Positions 13,131-16,860 of a DNA stretch of 16,860 nucleotides are shown in pieces. The stretch's first letter is position 1; every line of letters starts with the position of its first letter. The DNA comes from NIOZ-UU13 sp041862635. GTDB taxonomy: Bacteria > Planctomycetota > Phycisphaerae > Sedimentisphaerales > Anaerobacaceae. Where the stretch lies: assembly GCA_041862635.1 (NCBI GenBank), contig JBGVTO010000123.1, positions 1 to 16,860 of the forward strand. The letters are read 5' to 3'. Position numbers and translations under genes: made by a program. Below the pieces are notes generated by a model. The model was given only the letters and a program-made list of their open reading frames with translations. It did not search any database and was not told the origin of the DNA.

Positions 13131-14847
13131 GTGTCAAAAAGTAGACTATTTGTGTTGACCCATCATCTCTCGCTGTTGGTACAATATATGAATCGTACCC
13201 CTTTACACGTTCAAAATTATGATCAGCAAAAAGTAAGCTAACACTTTCTTTTTCGAGTACTAGCATAAATTTTCTAATTTGTGCCTCCGTCAAAGATTTA
13301 GATTCTTCAGAGTCTCTAATAAAATAGACATTAGCGCCTCTTTCAAGACACCTTTTAAGCCAAGCTAATAAATTGGAAGCCCGAGCCTCTGAAACAAGTT
13401 TTCCTGCATGATTTGTATCATGACTATATGCAGAGTATTCGAATCCTCGGATTCCATTGTCTATTCCGCCAACAAAAGCTTCACCCATTGTCAATCCTGC
13501 ACCAAGGCAAAGTAGACTCATATCGAAACTCGTGATTCTCGTTTCTTTAATGAGTTCCTTTAAGTTTTCTTCAATGAGATGAGCGCATTGTACGGCTCGC
13601 TTCTTTGCATCCTCAGTAACATCGTATGGTTTGATATTAAGCAATTTAGCCTTATATACATTAAAAAGAATCTGTGCCCCATCACCAATTGTTTTGTCCA
13701 TGACTCCACCTGTTGATATAGCGGCTTTGCGAATAAGCCCATGATATTTACAGACGAAATTCTTATACTTTTCGAAGTTAGATTTCGAACGACACTTTGC
13801 AGAAAACTTTGTTGAATTTCTCAGGTCAATATGAAGGGTTATAACATTCAGAGCCTTCTTTAAAGTGAGAGCATCTGGATTCTGCCCCAATAGCTTTTCG
13901 ACTTTTTCTTGACGTTCAGCCCAACCAAAGTGATAACGGATGAGTTCAGATTGAGTACTTTCGCTTGTGGAGAGAGAGGCTCTCGTTTTTTCAATTACTT
14001 TTCGGACTTTCAGAGCCTCTGATGCCATCCGACAAAATAACGACAAACACCAGCTTTCGTCAGTGAGAAGCGACTGAAAATATCTATTACATCTAGCCCA
14101 TAATACAGCAGATGGTTTTTTTTGTTTACAAAGTCCGATTGGGAAACCGAAGTCGCAGATTATATCTGCATTTTTGCGAATTAGATCATGATTTGCAGGA
14201 TTAGGCGGAATGTCCAAATCAGGAAATTCCTCCCATCTTTGAAATAATATATCTTTACCAAGTACTCCAGCCTTTCGGTCAAAATCTGTTTTATCTTTTT
14301 GGAGGTCTATCAATGCAACTGGTCTTTTTTTATTCACAATCCAGTTTGTAAAACCGTCGGTTCGAGGTTCTGGCCAAGAACTTAATTCCTTCAGCGTAAA
14401 CCAGCGTTTTTGCACTCGATCCCATATTTGGCATTCGTAACCTAATTCATTTGCAGCCTTTAAGGTAGCATTGTATATTGAATTAAGCGTGGTAGTGTTC
14501 CCTACTTTACTGACACACGAGAGCAATTTACGGTTTTGTCGTAGTGTTATATTGAGGTCACAAAAAAGCTCAATCTGTCGGGCAGCCAGTGCTGCTGTTG
14601 AGGCGAACTGATACATAAGAAGGATAGACGCTGTACTCTGAAGCATTCGCAGTTCACACCTTTTCTGAAACTTTTGCGGTTGGTAATTGGGGTCTGAGGT
14701 CGCCACCTGGCGGTAGACGCTGTACTCGTAGCTCCGGCAGCTAAAGGACTCCTTCCTGACAGTATATTTTTCGCTCATCATAACACATACTACCGGTGTG
14801 ACATATGTCAGGATGGTGTATACGGTGCGAAGAAATGTGTCGATCAT
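13123..14847 (-). CDS. Class III nucleotide cyclase with GAF-like N-terminal region
   Basis: 574 residues at most. The C-terminal catalytic domain (334-492) is a class III adenylate/guanylate cyclase: VITLHIDLRNSTKFS (metal Asp341), GGVMDKTIGDGAQILF (Lys385, metal Asp389), then LGAGLTMGEAFVGGI and YSHDTNHAGKL (Asp477, Asn479). Lys483 occupies the place of the usual transition-state Arg. Lys385 with Asp477 points to ATP, but substrate cannot be fixed by eye. Residues about 105-280 are GAF-like or another sensor. No membrane segment is certain. The 5' end is unclear: ATG 14847 has no SD and lies 18 bases after a terminator, so little room remains for a promoter. ATG 14646 (residue 68) has AAAAGGTG 10 bases upstream and lies where DNA turns from GC-richer to clearly AT-richer. 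The gene looks like foreign cargo; it could be an orphan signalling or Pycsar-like defence cyclase, but no effector is seen. Confidence 0.75.
   Translation of the reverse strand: MIDTFLRTVYTILTYVTPVVCVMMSEKYTVRKESFSCRSYEYSVYRQVATSDPNYQPQKFQKRCELRMLQSTASILLMYQFASTAALAARQIELFCDLNITLRQNRKLLSCVSKVGNTTTLNSIYNATLKAANELGYECQIWDRVQKRWFTLKELSSWPEPRTDGFTNWIVNKKRPVALIDLQKDKTDFDRKAGVLGKDILFQRWEEFPDLDIPPNPANHDLIRKNADIICDFGFPIGLCKQKKPSAVLWARCNRYFQSLLTDESWCLSLFCRMASEALKVRKVIEKTRASLSTSESTQSELIRYHFGWAERQEKVEKLLGQNPDALTLKKALNVITLHIDLRNSTKFSAKCRSKSNFEKYKNFVCKYHGLIRKAAISTGGVMDKTIGDGAQILFNVYKAKLLNIKPYDVTEDAKKRAVQCAHLIEENLKELIKETRITSFDMSLLCLGAGLTMGEAFVGGIDNGIRGFEYSAYSHDTNHAGKLVSEARASNLLAWLKRCLERGANVYFIRDSEESKSLTEAQIRKFMLVLEKESVSLLFADHNFERVKGYDSYIVPTARDDGSTQIVYFLTRI
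14799..14810. promoter_or_regulatory. 12-bp palindrome near the 5' end of the cyclase frame
   Basis: TGACATATGTCA is a perfect palindrome lying inside the doubtful first part of the cyclase open frame. If the real start is ATG 14646 this would be upstream DNA. CTGACA (minus strand) overlaps it and could be a -35, although the paired -10 (TATGTG, 16 bases on) is poor. Confidence 0.3.
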
Positions 14848-14864
14848 ACGATTCTTTTTGAAAT

Positions 14865-14903
14865 AAAAAAGAGCCGACAGTTTCCATAACTGCCAGCTCT
14901 TTT
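14865..14903. terminator. Hairpin terminator, probably bidirectional
   Basis: AAAAGAGC (14867-14874) pairs with GCTCTTTT (14896-14903). After a 3-by-3 internal loop, CAGTT (14878-14882) pairs with AACTG (14888-14892) around a 5-base loop. On the minus strand the stem is followed by a T-rich run (TTTTTTATTTC), ending the LamG-gene transcript 35 bases past its stop. The plus-strand side also ends in four T residues. It isolates the cyclase gene from the LamG gene. Confidence 0.75.
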
Positions 14904-14937
14904 ACTATATTAGGTGTCATTTTTGAGTTTGGCTGAA

Positions 14938-16860
14938 CTAATCCGCACTGCCGTCCGTAGTGAAACTCAAAGACGCATCCAATGCCTCGGACAGTGAGTT
15001 GAGTGAAAGATGGGCACTTATCAGAGATTTAATCTGGTTATCATCGAGCGCGCAGTCATAGATGCGGACGTCGTCAAGGGCACCGTTGAACCGATTGGCA
15101 GTGTTGCTTCCACCCAACACCACCTGTGCATCGGTTTTGGATCCGAATGAAAAGGCGCCCCTATTTACCCTTCCCCCCATGCGATAGATTATGGCAGTAG
15201 CTCCATCAAATGTGACGCACCAGTGCTCCCAATCTCCTTCAGTCAGAATCCCGCCAATAACTCCCGCATAGCCTTCCCGCTCAAACATCGCATCTCCACT
15301 AATATGATTGGCTTCCAACTGCCACATCATATCATTAACGTTCCAACTGTTTCTCTTGCAGATTAAGCTCTGGTATCGACCATTGAGTCCGTTCCATTTG
15401 GCCCAGAGGCAGATGCTAAGTTGGCCCGTTGCATCAGATGGATTGAAAGTTCCACAGTCCACATAGTCGTTGTCACCATCGAATTCAAGAGCGCCACCTA
15501 ACATACCACCCATCGGCCGCCAGATGGGATTTCCATACAGTATACCATCATTATCACCGACGCTGTCATAAGCGATCCCACCTTCTATCTCATCCAGCTT
15601 CCAGTGCGCAACGATGCATTCGGTTGACTCATCGTATATGTCGGCAAACTCCGGATTGAGCAAATAGTCAATGGCGTTGCGGAACATCTGCAAGCCCTCG
15701 GCTGTAAGATTCAGCTCGCCCTGGGCTCTGGTTATTACCTCTTGTCTGTCAGGATCAGAGAACGTACCGGCACAGAACAGCATGCGTTTACCTCCGGCGA
15801 ACTGTCCAGCGCCTTCGTAGAATTCTACACCGGCATCCCACTCGGCGATCCAACCCATCTCTAACCCGACTGGTTTGGCAATGAGCTGGCCGTTGCCCAT
15901 GTCTGTCCCGCCGATGAACGCGGTGAATCCTGTACCGACGAGTGGATCAATCATCTGAGTGGCATTCAGAGGACCGCCTCGAAGGGTTGGATCGTACAAT
16001 GTCATTGGCACACCCTGAAAGATAGGATGATGTGAGTCCACTGCCCCTGCGTAGATATATGAAGTGTCATCTGGCGCTCTGGCGTCTGAATTGACCCAGT
16101 TCCACCGGCTGTTGCGGGCAAAATGAGAGTTCATTGTCAACAGCGGAGTTTTGAGCGAATTCCACTCAGTTTTCTCGTTACCTTGATTGTAGCGGCTGCT
16201 CCAGCCTAACCGGCTGACGATGATAAGGTCAGCCGCATTCAATTCGGCGATCTTGTCTGGAGTAAGCTCGTTCCAGTATTCCGGCCGGACGTCAACGCTA
16301 TGGCCCTCGGAAATAAGGAAGCTCTCCAGGCTGTGGTCGTCTCGAAGCCCGTCCCAATCATAGTCTATCGCTTCCGTGACCAGGATGATGTTAACGCCGC
16401 CTAGTAGATAGTTGATGGCATTGCGGAACATCTGCAGGCCCTCGGCTGTAAGGTTCAGCTCGCCCTGGGCGGTGGTCATTACCTCTTGTGTGTCGGGGTC
16501 AAAGAACTGAATCTCCTGCGTGCCGGCACAGAACAACATGCGTCTGCCACCGGTGTACTGGCCCGCGCCTTCGTAGAACTCCACACCGACGTCCCACTCC
16601 GCAATCCAACCCATGTTCAGGGCGACCGGTTTGGCAATGAGCTGGCCGTTGCCCATATCCATCGTACCGATGAACGAGGTTAGTCCGGTACCGATGAGCG
16701 GATCGACCATCTGAACGACAGTCACGAGGGCAGAATCGTCTGGATCAGTCGGATCATGCGCCGTCAGCGCGCCCCGGAAGACAGGGTGATTGGGTTTCAC
16801 CGCCACCGCGTGGATTTGCGGAGTCTCGTCTGGCGTCCCGGAATTGACCCATTTCCACCG
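14938..16860 (-). CDS. Large protein with tandem ThuA/amidotransferase-like units and C-terminal LamG domain (5' end outside window)
   Basis: At least 640 residues; the frame is open to the window edge (RWKWVNSGTPDETPQIHAVAV precedes the first in-window start-like codon), so the N-terminus is missing. Two copies of a unit of about 248 residues are seen. The complete stretch contains NIILVTEAIDYDWDG, DIIVSRLGW-type strands (AADLIIVSRLGWSSRY) and LLTMNSHFARNSRWNWV, resembling the ThuA/class I amidotransferase-like flavodoxin fold used in planctomycetal surface proteins. A conserved GNGQLIAKPVGLEMGWIAEW block follows. After the second copy comes a LamG/concanavalin-like domain (about 15045-15620: AHWKLDE, ALEFDGDNDYVDCG, EHWCVTFDG, FNGALDDVRIYD) of the sort that binds carbohydrate in secreted proteins, and a short tail. 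The missing N-terminus probably holds a signal peptide. Its mRNA ends at the hairpin at 14865-14903. Membership of the integrated element is unknown. Confidence 0.8.
   Translation of the reverse strand, partial: RWKWVNSGTPDETPQIHAVAVKPNHPVFRGALTAHDPTDPDDSALVTVVQMVDPLIGTGLTSFIGTMDMGNGQLIAKPVALNMGWIAEWDVGVEFYEGAGQYTGGRRMLFCAGTQEIQFFDPDTQEVMTTAQGELNLTAEGLQMFRNAINYLLGGVNIILVTEAIDYDWDGLRDDHSLESFLISEGHSVDVRPEYWNELTPDKIAELNAADLIIVSRLGWSSRYNQGNEKTEWNSLKTPLLTMNSHFARNSRWNWVNSDARAPDDTSYIYAGAVDSHHPIFQGVPMTLYDPTLRGGPLNATQMIDPLVGTGFTAFIGGTDMGNGQLIAKPVGLEMGWIAEWDAGVEFYEGAGQFAGGKRMLFCAGTFSDPDRQEVITRAQGELNLTAEGLQMFRNAIDYLLNPEFADIYDESTECIVAHWKLDEIEGGIAYDSVGDNDGILYGNPIWRPMGGMLGGALEFDGDNDYVDCGTFNPSDATGQLSICLWAKWNGLNGRYQSLICKRNSWNVNDMMWQLEANHISGDAMFEREGYAGVIGGILTEGDWEHWCVTFDGATAIIYRMGGRVNRGAFSFGSKTDAQVVLGGSNTANRFNGALDDVRIYDCALDDNQIKSLISAHLSLNSLSEALDASLSFTTDGSAD
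15658..16860 (-). repeat. Tandem 744-753-bp internal duplication in the LamG protein gene
   Basis: Copy one covers at least 16402-16860 and copy two 15658-16107. Matching points: CGGTGGA-type codons for RW at 16855-16860 and 16102-16107 (offset 753), and the YLL codons at 16402-16410 and 15658-15666 (offset 744). The difference is a net three-codon indel near CAGTQEIQFFDPD/CAGTFSDPD. DNA identity is high over long runs, for example TTGCGGAACATCTGCA at 15677 and 16421, indicating recent duplication or gene conversion. Confidence 0.85.

Noticed and set aside
13123..14847. Complete Pycsar defence locus
   Set aside because: A cyclase is present, but no TIR, transmembrane or cyclic-nucleotide-binding effector gene lies beside it; the neighbours are a gene remnant and a LamG protein.
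9660..16860. Second attachment site repeating the tRNA 3' end
   Set aside because: No copy of GGTTCGAGTCCTGCC or of the following bases was found to the right; other TTCGAG occurrences do not extend.

Overview
The window looks like chromosomal DNA of a Gram-negative-type bacterium, most likely from the Planctomycetes/Phycisphaerae side of the tree. The hints are a repeat-bearing secretin, a LamG protein with calculated-looking internal duplications, a lipobox lipoprotein, SD-led genes with frequent GTG starts, and an integrase type I associate with that phylum. The taxonomic call is an inference from protein style, not from a marker gene. Every protein-coding gene I accept lies on the minus strand; the only plus-strand gene is a tRNA.

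Left part (1-8940): the first bases hold the N-terminus of ClpB. Transcriptionally upstream of it is a five-gene cluster of exported proteins, read right to left: a small Ig/beta-sandwich-like secreted protein (7932-8462), a six-cysteine secreted protein (6875-7486), a tandem-duplicated chaperone-like secreted protein (4708-6381), a large secretin carrying eight N-terminal 75-residue repeats (1076-4600) and a small lipoprotein (665-1048). Three near-consensus sigma70 promoters (TTGACA, 17-bp spacer) lie far upstream of the first and third genes, giving leaders of about 330-440 nt. Several leaders and gaps can fold: an 8-bp long-range stem between the chaperone-like and secretin genes, a pair of competing hairpins after a 6-codon ORF with a very strong SD, and a multi-stem leader next to a 22-bp palindrome that abuts a -35 box. 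I read the cluster as a candidate envelope export or surface-assembly system in which a secretin, a pilotin-sized lipoprotein and a chaperone-like protein serve the two small secreted proteins. That function is a hypothesis; no ATPase or inner-membrane platform is in view.

Middle (8940-9602) is AT-rich and has no supportable gene, apart from a likely tRNA promoter.

Right part (9603-16860): a tRNA-Arg(UCU) is followed 28 bp later by a tyrosine recombinase and an excisionase-like HTH protein, the standard signature of an integrated element using the tRNA 3' end as its attachment site. Beyond them are an acidic/proline-rich protein with a cysteine tail, and a winged-helix plus nuclease-like ORF. 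That ORF appears to be the 3' remnant of a larger, possibly conjugation-ATPase-like gene. Next is an AT-rich class III nucleotide cyclase gene with GAF-like N-terminal sequence, which seems to sit against that remnant as cargo. A hairpin terminator then separates it from a large protein, cut by the window edge, with tandem ThuA/amidotransferase-like units and a C-terminal LamG domain. The far attachment site is not in the window, so whether that last gene belongs to the element is unresolved.
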